Assembly: GCF_000970085.1 (NCBI RefSeq)
Contig: NZ_CP009506.1
Span: forward strand, 2,852,001 to 2,916,000
Direction of reading: 5' to 3'
Source of the DNA: Methanosarcina siciliae T4/M
GTDB taxonomy: Archaea > Halobacteriota > Methanosarcinia > Methanosarcinales > Methanosarcinaceae
Length of the DNA: 64,000 bases
Made by a program: the position numbers and the translations under genes. The notes under the pieces are model-generated. The model ran no database searches, had not been told where the DNA came from, and saw nothing but the letters and a program-made list of their open reading frames with translations. Shown piece by piece: positions 24,652 through 33,769 of the stretch (within the stretch, counting starts at the first letter, position 1; every line of letters starts with the position of its first letter).

Positions 24652-25809
24652 TTAATAACTCAAACTTTTTTGTAATAGTTTTTCATTGATACTTATATTG
24701 TCCAATACTTCTGTAATTCTATCTCCTGCTTTTCCATCACCATAAGGATTATTAAAGTTCTTAACTTTTTGCCAAAAGATCTCATCGTATAAACATCTTA
24801 GTATCTTTGATTTAATATCATTTTTTTCATAATTCGCATCTATTACATTTTCCCCCCGTTCTCTGCCCTTTTGCCTAGTTCCAATATTTACTACTGGTAA
24901 CCTAAAAGAGGACGCTTCTATGATTCCACTACTTGAGTTTCCTACCAGTACATTGGCAACTTTTAGCAAACTCAAATATTCTTTGCGCGGAATATTTTTG
25001 TATACAGTGATATTTGGATTGTTTTCATAATGTTTTATAACTTCAATCATTTCTCTCCCGCCGGCGTCAGCATTTGGATATACTACGACCGTTTGAAACT
25101 TTAGATCAACAACTGCATCCAACGTTTGCCTGATTTGATCCTTTGCATGCTCAATTTCCATCGACACCGGATGCTGGATAACTACAACTGTGGGCCTTGA
25201 TAAGTCTAATCCATACAAATCTGCAATTTTCTCTGGTTCCATTAACTTTTCAGATAGTATCGAATCCAGACCCGGGGCTCCAACAACAAATACAGTTTCT
25301 TCAGGTTCTCCCATCTTAATAATCCTTTTAGCACTTAACTTGGTTGCTGGAAAATGTATATGAGCAAGTTTTGTAATTGCGTGCCGAGTAAGGTCATCAA
25401 CTGTAGAACTAACTTCCCCACCATGAATATGTGCCACAGGAATTCCCAAGTATACTCCCGCAATGGCACCCGCAAGCATCTCTCCCCGATCTCCCAAAAC
25501 TAAAATTATATCTGGATTTATTTCCTTAATTTTCAGAGATAATTTTTGAAGAAACACTCCAATAAACTCTACCATTGATCCTTTCTCATCTTTTTTGTAA
25601 GTTGATTCGATTGTATGATATTTTAATCCATCTTTTCTAATTTCATTTATCGTTGTTCCAAATTCTTCCATCAGGTGCATACCAGTAACAATCATTTCCA
25701 ATATCATTCCCGGATGAGAATTTATATTTCGAAGAGTGGATTGAATCAAGCCATAATCAGCTCGAGTTCCTGATATGTATAGAATTTTTCTCATTCTATC
25801 ATAGTCCAC
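24652..25809 (-). CDS. legG: hydrolysing UDP-N-acetyl sugar 2-epimerase (NeuC/LegG)
   Basis: The 385 residues match the UDP-GlcNAc 2-epimerase fold: KILYISGTRADYGLIQSTLR at the N-terminus, ILVLGDRGEMLAGAIAG, VAHIHGGEVSSTVDD, and VLVGNSSSGIIEASSF near the nucleotide site. This group releases UDP while inverting C2, giving the free 2,4-diacetamido-trideoxy-mannose used by the synthase. Its presence favours the legionaminic route, because the pseudaminic route uses a PseG hydrolase. It overlaps the synthase gene by 19 nt. Confidence 0.85.
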   Translation of the reverse strand: MDYDRMRKILYISGTRADYGLIQSTLRNINSHPGMILEMIVTGMHLMEEFGTTINEIRKDGLKYHTIESTYKKDEKGSMVEFIGVFLQKLSLKIKEINPDIILVLGDRGEMLAGAIAGVYLGIPVAHIHGGEVSSTVDDLTRHAITKLAHIHFPATKLSAKRIIKMGEPEETVFVVGAPGLDSILSEKLMEPEKIADLYGLDLSRPTVVVIQHPVSMEIEHAKDQIRQTLDAVVDLKFQTVVVYPNADAGGREMIEVIKHYENNPNITVYKNIPRKEYLSLLKVANVLVGNSSSGIIEASSFRLPVVNIGTRQKGRERGENVIDANYEKNDIKSKILRCLYDEIFWQKVKNFNNPYGDGKAGDRITEVLDNISINEKLLQKSLSY

Positions 25810-26846
25810 TTTATTGGAGAGTTGATATTTATATCTTGAAGAGTTTTTTTCCCCAATACGCTGTAGAAGTATTTAGGTTCTATTCCCTCTTCAGTACCTA
25901 CTCTTTTTAACATTACCATTACCTCTTCAATGATGGTTCCTCTGGGAATATCAGTACAGGCAACAATCTTTTTACGTACAAATTTTGTGATGTTTTCTTC
26001 TTCTTTTGTGGGCCTTTTTATGCCGTCTCCAAGTGCACTTTCAATTTCCCTCATACCATTTACTAGAGCTCTTAATTCCTCAGGATCAAGAGAAGCTCCG
26101 TGATCTGGACCAGGTAATTTTTTATCAAGTGTAAAGTGTTTTTCTATTACACATGCTCCAAGCACTCTCGCCGCAAAAGAAACATTAATACCTAGAGTAT
26201 GATCTGACAACCCAACTGGTAGCTTGAAGCATGATTTTAAGGTTCTAATAACTTTCAGGTTTGCTTCATCAGCTTTTGCAGGATAACTGGTTATACAGTG
26301 TAAAATGATTATATCTCTTAATCCCTTATTTGTTAAAATGCGAAGAGCGTCTTCAATTTCTCCAAGAGTTGACATGCCAGTGGATAAAATTACAGGTTTG
26401 TTCTTTTTGGCAATATGCTGAAGAAGAGGTAGATTGGTTAGGTCTCCAGAACCAATTTTGAAAAGAGGTACACCTAAGCTATCCAGAAAATCTACACTCT
26501 CATTATCAAAAGGAGTGGACAAAAAGATAATATTCTTAGTTTCTGCGTAAGCTTTAAGTTCTTCAAAATTGGATTCGGTCAATTCAAGCTTTTTGAGCAT
26601 CTGGTATTGAGTGTCCTGTGAGCCTGTATTCTTTGTTTGATATTCTGCTTTATCTGCATCCGGAAGTACTAGTTTATCAGCTTTGAATGTCTGAAACTTA
26701 ACCGCATCTGCTCCCACATCAGCAGCAACATCTATCAATTTCTTTGCAATATAGATGTCCCCATTGTGATTGACACCAGCTTCTGCAATAATAAAGCAGG
26801 GTTCATCTTCTCCTATGAGTTTATTGGAGATTTTAAAATTTTTCAT
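25791..26846 (-). CDS. legI: nonulosonic acid synthase (NeuB family; LegI)
   Basis: This 351-residue enzyme condenses phosphoenolpyruvate with the six-carbon amino sugar to form the nine-carbon acid. The TIM-barrel NeuB domain is evident from FIIAEAGVNHNGDIYIAKKL, GADAVKFQTFKADKL, KIGSGDLTNLPLL, VILSTGMSTLGEIEDAL and EKHFTLDKKLPGPDHGASL. A C-terminal SAF (antifreeze-like) domain covers about residues 285-350 (RKKIVACTDIPRGTII). Length and motifs fit NeuB/LegI/PseI; the epimerase next to it argues for LegI. Confidence 0.9.
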   Translation of the reverse strand: MKNFKISNKLIGEDEPCFIIAEAGVNHNGDIYIAKKLIDVAADVGADAVKFQTFKADKLVLPDADKAEYQTKNTGSQDTQYQMLKKLELTESNFEELKAYAETKNIIFLSTPFDNESVDFLDSLGVPLFKIGSGDLTNLPLLQHIAKKNKPVILSTGMSTLGEIEDALRILTNKGLRDIIILHCITSYPAKADEANLKVIRTLKSCFKLPVGLSDHTLGINVSFAARVLGACVIEKHFTLDKKLPGPDHGASLDPEELRALVNGMREIESALGDGIKRPTKEEENITKFVRKKIVACTDIPRGTIIEEVMVMLKRVGTEEGIEPKYFYSVLGKKTLQDININSPIKWTMIE

Positions 26847-26897
26847 AAAAACTATCTCTTTATTATTTAAAAAATATAAAATTCTTTATCCATAAAA

Positions 26898-27596
26898 TTA
26901 CAATAAATTCTTCGACATCTTAAATATATATTCAGCTACAATAAAATCTAATTCATCATCAATATCTACACTTCTGATGGAGGGCATTATATATGGTGAG
27001 ACTTTGTGGGAATTAAAACTTCTACACTCTTGAATAATTTCAACTGTAGATATATATATAGCACCATTAAGTATATAACTTTTTGGAAGATCCTGACGCC
27101 TCATTTTTGAATAGTTATCTCCTAGGATTGGTTTAAGATATTGATCATCTATTTTATAAGTCCAGAATGGTGGATGTTCACTTTCACAAACACTGATGAC
27201 AGAATCGCATGTGTTTTTAAAGAACAATTCAATTGCATTATCAATATCTTGAGAATTTCTTAGCGGAGAAGTAGGTTGAAGTAGAACAATAATAATGTGT
27301 TTTTCATTTTGAATCTCCAGAAATTCAAGAACATGAAGAACTGCATCAATTGTAGGAGAGTTATCTTGAGCTAACGACTCAGGCCTTTTGACAACTTCTA
27401 CCCCGTATTTTTCGGAGATAGTTGCTATTCCTTCATCATCTGTAGATACAACAACCCTATTGATATACTTAGAATTCAGTGCGCAATCTATTGTATAAGC
27501 AATAAGTGGTCTTCCAGCTAAAAGGCGTATATTTTTTTGAGGAATCCCTTTACTTCCACCACGTGCAGGGATTATGGAGATGATTTTTGCTTTCAT
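26898..27596 (-). CDS. legF: CMP-nonulosonate cytidylyltransferase (NeuA/LegF)
   Basis: The 232 residues include the nucleotide-binding signature ISIIPARGGSKGIPQKNIRL and GRPLIAYTIDCALNSKYI. The product motifs VVSTDDEGIATI, LLQPTSPLRNSQDID and SVDIDDELDFIVAE identify a CMP-sialate-type synthetase. It activates the nine-carbon acid with CTP for transfer. It lies 51 nt upstream of the synthase gene, and 164 nt separate it from the flippase gene upstream, so a second promoter there is possible. Confidence 0.88.
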   Translation of the reverse strand: MKAKIISIIPARGGSKGIPQKNIRLLAGRPLIAYTIDCALNSKYINRVVVSTDDEGIATISEKYGVEVVKRPESLAQDNSPTIDAVLHVLEFLEIQNEKHIIIVLLQPTSPLRNSQDIDNAIELFFKNTCDSVISVCESEHPPFWTYKIDDQYLKPILGDNYSKMRRQDLPKSYILNGAIYISTVEIIQECRSFNSHKVSPYIMPSIRSVDIDDELDFIVAEYIFKMSKNLL

Positions 27597-27760
27597 TTTG
27601 TAGTCTCACTAAATTTCTATGATCAGTATCGCGGATTTGCTGTAAATTCTAAGTCAATTTTTTGTGTACTGTGTGTGATTTTGTTCTTCCGAGATGGAAT
27701 TTGCTACCTTGTAACTTCGTGAGATTCGTAATTTTACAGGAAATTAGACACACTGCCTAA

Positions 27761-29227
27761 TTATTTAACAGAGAATATAGATTTTAAAAATATAAGTTCA
27801 TCTCTTTTAAATGAATTTGTAAAATATAATATAAAAGAATAAATGATTACACAGATAAAAATGGAAAGAGCAATGTTTGGAAGATTTTTTGGGTTTATTG
27901 ACAAAATAATTAATGGCAGTACACTTGAAGAGAATAATATTTTCAAAATTAAACTATAATCAAACTCGGGCTTTAAAAATGCAGAGGTTTCCTTCATTAT
28001 TAAGGTTAAGCTTAATGCAAATGCTGTTAACGTAGTAAATGCAGCGCTTATGATTCCAAAGTAAGGAATCATAATAATATTTAAAAGTAGGTTCAAGATT
28101 GCTCCAATAAACCATATTTTAGCTGTGGTCATTGTTTTTTTCTCTAAGATAATTATTTTTTGATATATTGCGTAAATTCCAAAAAATAAAGAACCTAATG
28201 CAACAACAGGTGTAATTAGATAGCCTTTTGATGCAATCTCAGGAGTTGTCAGAATAGTGAGTAGCGGTTTAGATAGAAACGATAAACCAAAAAATGAAGG
28301 AATTGCAATAATTAGGTAGTACTTAAGTGAATTACTTAAAATACTCTTAACTTCGTTGATATTGTTATTATCATAATGCCTGGACAGTGTAGCTGGCAAT
28401 ATAAAATTAACAGGGGCAGAAAATATATTAATTATATTTCCAAGTGAATATCCTGGAGAATAATAACCCACAGATGCAGAGCCTAAATAGTATCCAATGA
28501 CATAACGATCACTTGCATTAACCACCCAATTGGACAAATTACTAGGAATAGTGGGAATTCCAAATGTAAGAAAATCCTTTATATTTTCGAACCTTGGAAT
28601 TTTAAAGCCAATTTCTGAGACGATTACATAGTTTAAAACAAAAAATATAGACAGTGAACTAAATAATAATCCGACTTCTGCACCTATAATTCCCTTTCCA
28701 GAGAGCACTAAAAAAGAAATTGAGGTTATTTGTAAAATTGCTTTAAAAAGATTCAATATTGAATATCTTTTTATTTGTTCCCTTGCCCTCAGATATCCTA
28801 TAAGAAAAGAATTCATACATTCAATAAATATAAGAATTGCCATGATGTGTACAATCAGATTATTTCCACCGAATAGCACTAAAGCGATTTTTCCGGAAAA
28901 GATAAAAAATATTGAACTAACAAGTATACTTATAAGAAGTTCTATAAAATACATTGAGTAAAATACTTCAAGAATTTCATCCACTTTGTGCAATGAAGCT
29001 AAAAACCGAACTAATGTAAATGGCAACCCAAGCATAGCTAATATTGTTACCATCCCTACAGTGACTCCAATTTGAACCCAATAGCCATATTCTTCAATAG
29101 AAATATTTTTTGTAAGAACAGGCAATAAAATAATTCCGCTAAAACTTAAGAGGAAGTTGGTAATCCCTGTTAACCCCATCCTTTGAACTAAAAGAATATT
29201 TTCATTTTTAGTCATATTAATCAACAT
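27761..29227 (-). CDS. polysaccharide flippase (Wzx/MATE-like)
   Basis: This 488-residue protein has about 12-14 hydrophobic segments spread over its length, beginning with MGLTGITNFLLSFSGIILLP and FGIPTIPSNLSNWVVNASDR in the middle, a typical Wzx/RfbX pattern. It would flip lipid-linked oligosaccharide across the membrane for assembly outside. It lies between the sugar-activation genes and the polysialyltransferase-like gene in the same operon. The lipid carrier in archaea is dolichyl (pyro)phosphate; the exact substrate is unknown. Confidence 0.85.
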   Translation of the reverse strand: MLINMTKNENILLVQRMGLTGITNFLLSFSGIILLPVLTKNISIEEYGYWVQIGVTVGMVTILAMLGLPFTLVRFLASLHKVDEILEVFYSMYFIELLISILVSSIFFIFSGKIALVLFGGNNLIVHIMAILIFIECMNSFLIGYLRAREQIKRYSILNLFKAILQITSISFLVLSGKGIIGAEVGLLFSSLSIFFVLNYVIVSEIGFKIPRFENIKDFLTFGIPTIPSNLSNWVVNASDRYVIGYYLGSASVGYYSPGYSLGNIINIFSAPVNFILPATLSRHYDNNNINEVKSILSNSLKYYLIIAIPSFFGLSFLSKPLLTILTTPEIASKGYLITPVVALGSLFFGIYAIYQKIIILEKKTMTTAKIWFIGAILNLLLNIIMIPYFGIISAAFTTLTAFALSLTLIMKETSAFLKPEFDYSLILKILFSSSVLPLIILSINPKNLPNIALSIFICVIIYSFILYFTNSFKRDELIFLKSIFSVK

Positions 29228-29305
29228 ATTTTTAATTTTGATCGACTGATTAATTTTATATAAATATTCGAGTTGTTTTTATTCAAGTTATTTCTAAAAT
29301 CTAAC

Positions 29306-30544
29306 TTAAGATTCTAAAATGTAATTTAAATTTCCAAAAAAAACAAGATCTCCAAAAAAATTTTTAAATCCCTTTGCTGTGATGGATAGTAATGGATCAT
29401 CAGATCTCTCCATTAATTGATCGATATAACTAACAGGAAGTACATTATAAAAAAGATAAGAAGTAAGCAATACCGTACTTGTGAATCCAACAATTAGATT
29501 TGGCTTTAACTGCAACAAATTTTCTAATGGAAATGACTTATCTAATAGAATTATATTCTTGTTGACATCTATTAGTTCATCATATTTACGGATGTCTTCC
29601 CTTGGATGGGGCTTAAGAAAAATATCAATCTTCTTATCCACTAAAATGTCGATTATCTCATTCAAACAGTGTATGAAATCTTTAATATTTATTTGATCAT
29701 ATTCCACAAAAGGCTGAGTCGCAATAATCGCCCATTTTGAGGAAGGATCGATTTTCATTGATACAGAAACATTGTCTTTTCTTAGAGATATTATTTCCCT
29801 ATAAGAGGATATGACACCCCAATTCGGGCTCAAAAATTTGGATTCTCGAGTAAATAAATAACGATTTTCAGGCTTGAAGAATTTTGTAGTTATGTTCTTA
29901 ACCAGAAAGGAAAATATTTTTGAGATTAGATCTAAATTTTTAAATTTACTAACGTTAGTTTTAGATTTGATGTCATATTTTTGAACTAGGGTCCAAAAAT
30001 CTTTATCAAAATACATGCCTATGCCTTCATCAATTAGAATATATTGTGGGATATATTTAGAGGTTATTTTTTTGTTTTTAAAAAATTTAAAGGATTGGGG
30101 AGGGATGCTCATCACAGAAATTATATATAGACTGTTCGTAGCTTTTGTCCCAATCCTAGCGTTAAAAATTCCTTTAAATATTTCAATTGCAGTTTTGCTT
30201 TTTTGGAAAAGGGATAACTCTTCTGATTTATGGACATATCGGAATGATGCATTTACAAAAGTCAAGCAGGAGAAATGATTTTCATTTATTAATATTCCGT
30301 CTTTGTGGTGAGAATTTACAATAATTAGTCCATTTAATTTTCGCTTTTTTTCTTTAAAAAGTTCATATAAAAAAGAATCAACTCCGAGTGCATGAAATGG
30401 AGAAATGACAAATGCTATAAAATCCAAAGAATTAGTTAATAGTTCCTGTTCAATATAATTAAATTGAGATTCATAATCATAAACAGATCTTACTCGAAGA
30501 TTATTTTGTGATACATCTTCCTTTATTTCTCTGTATGTAGACAT
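29306..30544 (-). CDS. polysialyltransferase-like/GT52-like glycosyltransferase
   Basis: This 412-residue protein has no membrane segment. The N-terminal half contains AFVISPFHALGVDSFLYEL and QYILIDEGIGMYF (the DEG motif of bacterial polysialyl- and sialyltransferases). The C-terminal half contains DIFLKPHPREDIRKYDELI and LIVGFTSTVLLTSYLF, which match the HP and S/T motifs of that superfamily. It would use the CMP-sugar made by the following genes. It is first in the leftward operon. The family call is by motif pattern and needs a profile search. No clear promoter was picked out upstream. Confidence 0.65.
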   Translation of the reverse strand: MSTYREIKEDVSQNNLRVRSVYDYESQFNYIEQELLTNSLDFIAFVISPFHALGVDSFLYELFKEKKRKLNGLIIVNSHHKDGILINENHFSCLTFVNASFRYVHKSEELSLFQKSKTAIEIFKGIFNARIGTKATNSLYIISVMSIPPQSFKFFKNKKITSKYIPQYILIDEGIGMYFDKDFWTLVQKYDIKSKTNVSKFKNLDLISKIFSFLVKNITTKFFKPENRYLFTRESKFLSPNWGVISSYREIISLRKDNVSVSMKIDPSSKWAIIATQPFVEYDQINIKDFIHCLNEIIDILVDKKIDIFLKPHPREDIRKYDELIDVNKNIILLDKSFPLENLLQLKPNLIVGFTSTVLLTSYLFYNVLPVSYIDQLMERSDDPLLSITAKGFKNFFGDLVFFGNLNYILES

Positions 30545-30890
30545 ATTTTATCTCCAATATAAAGAGTCCAATATTCATATCTGTGAGTTATATCCACATT
30601 AGAAAACGTATGATTGAGTTATAAATTTGACAAGTTTACTGATTTTTCAGATAGATTTACTTTGAAATGCCATCCCCTTTTTAATCACACAAACTTAGTA
30701 AATTATATTTTAATGCACATTGATAAAAATCCATTTTTTCCAATAACAAAAAATAGTCTTCAGACATGAAGCTTATTTTTTCAATTGTACTTCTTTAGTT
30801 AGCGTGGAAACTCCAGATCCATTTCATATTTGATAATATTATTTTCAGAGTAAATTTTTACAACTTTGTGGACTTAAATCTAAACCAATT
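30545..30890. other. intergenic region upstream of the nonulosonate operon
   Basis: No gene seen. AT-rich; likely contains the promoter of the leftward operon starting at 30544. Confidence 0.4.
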
Positions 30891-30894
30891 TATT

Positions 30895-31274
30895 TTTTCA
30901 CCGCCATTTTGAATTTCACCAAGGTTATGCTGATTTTCAGAGTCCATTGGCACGATTATATCAGCGCTGAGGTTGGCTACGGCTTAAAAACCAGTTTTTG
31001 GGGGCTGCTCCTTTGCCTTTATTTCCCTCATGCACAATCACGTGAGCTCCTGCTTTCCTGGAGATTTCGGCAGTGCGACAAGAGCTTCTGTTAGCGACTA
31101 AGATTACGTTGTCAGAATAGAATTTAGTAAGAAGGACTATATTGCCGATGGAGACTTCCTCGTTGAAAGCCGGAAGTATGACAGTTATATTTTGAGATTA
31201 TACCCCCTGATATGAGGGTTATCTATATGGTCCTGGTACTGAGCATTGTTGCCCACAATCAGTTCGTTACTCAA
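30895..31274 (-). pseudogene. 5' fragment of a duplicated GT2 (DPM-like) glycosyltransferase
   Basis: This piece repeats the first third of the GT2 gene at 40826-41794, including its TTG start and AAAGGAGT ribosome-binding site, but the frame is disrupted and it ends near the DGQHNPAE region. Reading leftwards, translation shows GSTIGNIVLLTKFYSDNVI-like segments broken by stops. The rest of the gene is absent. Together with about 430 bp of matching upstream DNA it forms the left copy of a direct repeat. Confidence 0.75.
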
Positions 31275-31715
31275 TTTTAAACTCCTTTTAAATTTATAAT
31301 ATCAAATTGAAACAATTATAGTGGCTCAAAAAGCAGTCAGGATATTGGAGTACGACTGTTTGAATATTAAACACATTTTAATTTTTTATAGTGTATATTA
31401 GGAAAATAGTATATAAATTTATTGATAGATTTTTTGAAATAAATAAAAAGTATACAATAACAGGAGCAGTAACGCTTTAGTTCGATCGATACAACATTAT
31501 AGGATTGAGATACTGGCTCGCAAAAACATATGAAATACGAGAGTTAAAAAAGATATGAACTCAAAATAAAAAAATGAATCCGAGAAAAACGATATTATAA
31601 GAGTACAAAATATTCACACTTACATGCCGCAGGCTCTTCCGAAGTATCTAAAGTTTATTTCAATCAGCCAGGAACTTGAGAGTAAAATTCAACTTGATAT
31701 CCTACTTACCACATC
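30895..31715. repeat. direct repeat, left copy (pairs with about 41430-42242)
   Basis: The segment matches 41430-42242 almost throughout by eye, in the same orientation. Shared stretches include ATGAAATACGAGAGTTAAAA, ATGCCGCAGGCTCTTCCGAA and the GT2 start region. It covers the 5' third of a GT2 gene and its upstream region. Confidence 0.85.
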
Positions 31716-32169
31716 TACAGGTGCTCTCTCATTTATCCTAAATTTAACAGATCCGATTAATTTATACATATTTTTTATAAAAAACGCATTGCTTCGGCAT
31801 AAAGAGTATATAATAAATGAATAATAGTAAAATAAATAAAAACACGATAAAACTTTGAATTGTATGAAGAAAACAGAAGCATAAAGCCTATTTGTACATT
31901 ACATAATATTTGTTGCTGTAAAATTAGGGGTTATTAGTCGATAAAAGTCTTCACTTGTAAGATAATTGTTGATCTTGATGGTCACATGGTCAGTGAGAGG
32001 TCTTAATACGGTATTAATATATTCTTTGACTTTAATTCAAATTTAAGGGTATATACAGACTTATATGATGAAAAAACATATGAAGGCAATTTTTATCATA
32101 TATAAAGGTATCAAACAGCCTCGTTTATGAGGAAATGAAAATTAGCGAAGTACTGACTGTAGCTGGTTA
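31716..32169. other. non-coding, AT-rich
   Basis: Only very short frames were found. One frame beginning at 31624 (MPQALPKYLKFISISQELES) crosses the repeat edge and is cut short in the other repeat copy, so it is probably not a gene. Confidence 0.4.
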
Positions 32170-32475
32170 AACCTCCATTACTTCCTCAACGACTTTCAGT
32201 GACATTCCTTCAATGGCCATTTTTAAGGCTAACTAGATAATGAATTCGTCTCTCTGGAAATTGGAAAAGAAGTGTTGATTCAATCATTGAAAACTCTGCC
32301 GCATTCGCAGAAGATGTGTTTTCGAGTTCTCTCGTTCTTGATTTGATAGATGTTATTGCTTATGATATTTCCTTTTCCTGAAATTCCATAATATTTACAA
32401 TCTTGATTCGGAGAGAAAACACTAGTGAACTTTGGTTTTGATCCTCTTTTTCCACAAACATTTTTATGCTTACTA
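32170..32475 (-). pseudogene. decayed IS1-like transposase N-terminus
   Basis: Reading leftwards, one frame gives FSPNQDCKYYGISGKGNII and then NERTRKHIFCECGRVFND. After a frame change, LALKMAIEGMSLKVVEEVME follows. This is a zinc ribbon followed by a helix-turn-helix, like the protein at 13435-13863 and other transposase N-termini. It has no start codon, no catalytic domain and several stops. Confidence 0.6.
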
Positions 32476-32525
32476 ATATATATAATCTCAACTAAATATA
32501 TCGGTTATTGTTTTTCTCAAACCTT

Positions 32526-32678
32526 AATTCCGCATTTTTAAGCGCATAAATGTCGCTTGATGTTGACTCATGCGTTTAAACATAAGCACATAAGATGCAA
32601 GGTAATATTTTTTAAATCACAATCATCTGACCTCTCATATTTGGGGAAAGGCATATATGCGCTTAAAAAGACGGAATT
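32526..32678. repeat. imperfect inverted repeat, possible MITE-like element
   Basis: AATTCCGCATTTTTAAGCGC at 32526-32545 (plus AT) pairs with the complement of 32657-32678 at 20 of 22 positions. Weaker pairing extends about 12 bp further out (CTCAAACCTT versus TGAGCCTG on the complement). The enclosed 109 bp encode nothing recognisable. Confidence 0.65.
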
Positions 32679-32955
32679 CAGGCTCAAAATATTAATACGT
32701 AGAAGAATTCCAAAAATCCACAGAAGTAATAAATTATTTGAGAAAGTTATTTATGTGAGAGGGATATAAAAATATTTTACAAAGACTGGGGAAAACCGGA
32801 TTATAATTAAAAAAATGATTAAAAAGAAAAGCAAGATCAAAGAAATACAGGATAGACCAAAGAGTATTAATAACTAAGGAAGATGATTCAAAAAAAGTAG
32901 AATTGATGAAGGTTCATACCAATTGGCCTGAACAAAATTAAATGAGGTAAAATAG

Positions 32956-33295
32956 ATGAACCCGATAAAAACCAGAATAAAAGACCTTTTAATTCTCGAA
33001 TCAAAAGTGTTTGCCGATGGCCGAGGCTATTTTTTTGAAAGCTATAACAAAAAGACACTGGAATTATTAACCGGTAAAGAATACAACTTCGTTCAGGACA
33101 ATAAATCAAAATCTTCCTGTGGAGTGATCCGCGACCTCCATTACCAGCTGGTTCCCTACAGCCAGGCAAAACTTGTTAGAGTTCTGGAAGGCAGAGTATA
33201 AGATATGGCCATGGACCTAAGAAAAGACTCGCCGACCTTTGGAGAATGGGTAGGTGTAGAATTCTCCGTGTTCCAAAAAAGAGTAGGTAGAAGCT
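32956..33295 (+). pseudogene. rfbC: dTDP-4-dehydrorhamnose 3,5-epimerase, nonsense-mutated and truncated
   Basis: The frame from ATG 32956 gives LILESKVFADGRGYFFESYN, NFVQDNKSKSSCGVIRDLHY and LVRVLEGRV, all typical of RfbC/RmlC, including the RG(L/I)HYQ-type catalytic His region. A TAA at 33199-33201 replaces the conserved Tyr codon of VRVLEGRVYDVAVD. The frame then continues DMAMDLRKDSPTFGEWVGVE before losing similarity, and the C-terminal half is missing. The enzyme would make dTDP-4-keto-L-rhamnose; this copy cannot. Confidence 0.85.
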
Positions 33296-33566
33296 GACAT
33301 CCCAGATCTGATTAATGTATTTGGTCACTCAAAACTTCTTGGTGAGAAGAAAATCATCGAGAATATGGATGATTACAGGATTGTAAGAATTTCCTGGCTT
33401 TTTGGAATACAGGGGAAAAATTTGTTGAAACCATGCTGAAGTTATTCAATAAATGGATACTGTTAAGATTGTCAATGGTCAGTTCAGCAAACCCAACTAC
33501 ATAATGAACCATCATTTGGATTCGGTTAAGGAGCAAAACATCAAAAATATTTTATGCAACATCTAA
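33296..33566 (+). pseudogene. rfbD: dTDP-4-dehydrorhamnose reductase fragment
   Basis: Fragments read NVFGHSKLLGEKKIIENMDD, YRIVRISWLFGIQGKNFVET and VKIVNGQFSKPNYI, with a frame change between GIQG and NFVE. These match the middle of RfbD/RmlD, including the YxxSK-type catalytic region (here FGHSK, with Phe for Tyr). The N-terminal NAD-binding half and the C-terminus are gone. It directly follows the decayed rfbC and is likely fused to it by a deletion. Confidence 0.75.
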
Positions 33567-33769
33567 GAGGATTCTGTTGGAAAATCGCTATACATGGTAT
33601 TCGGAGTTGTGCATAAAATTCGTTAACCGATGCCAAAAGAATGAACCATTAAAGAACAAAACGGAAAAAAGAGTTCACAGTTAAAATTGGAATCTAAAAA
33701 ACAACAGAAATAATAGTGGAAAAGTTAAAGTGTAACTCTTTTTTAATTAATTTATTTAATAATGATTAA

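Noticed and set aside
31624..31824. 66-codon ORF beginning MPQALPK
   Set aside because: The same start in the other repeat copy (about 42146) stops after 18 codons, so the frame is not conserved.
32557..32769. 70-codon plus-strand ORF
   Set aside because: It spans the imperfect inverted repeat and has no homology-like pattern.
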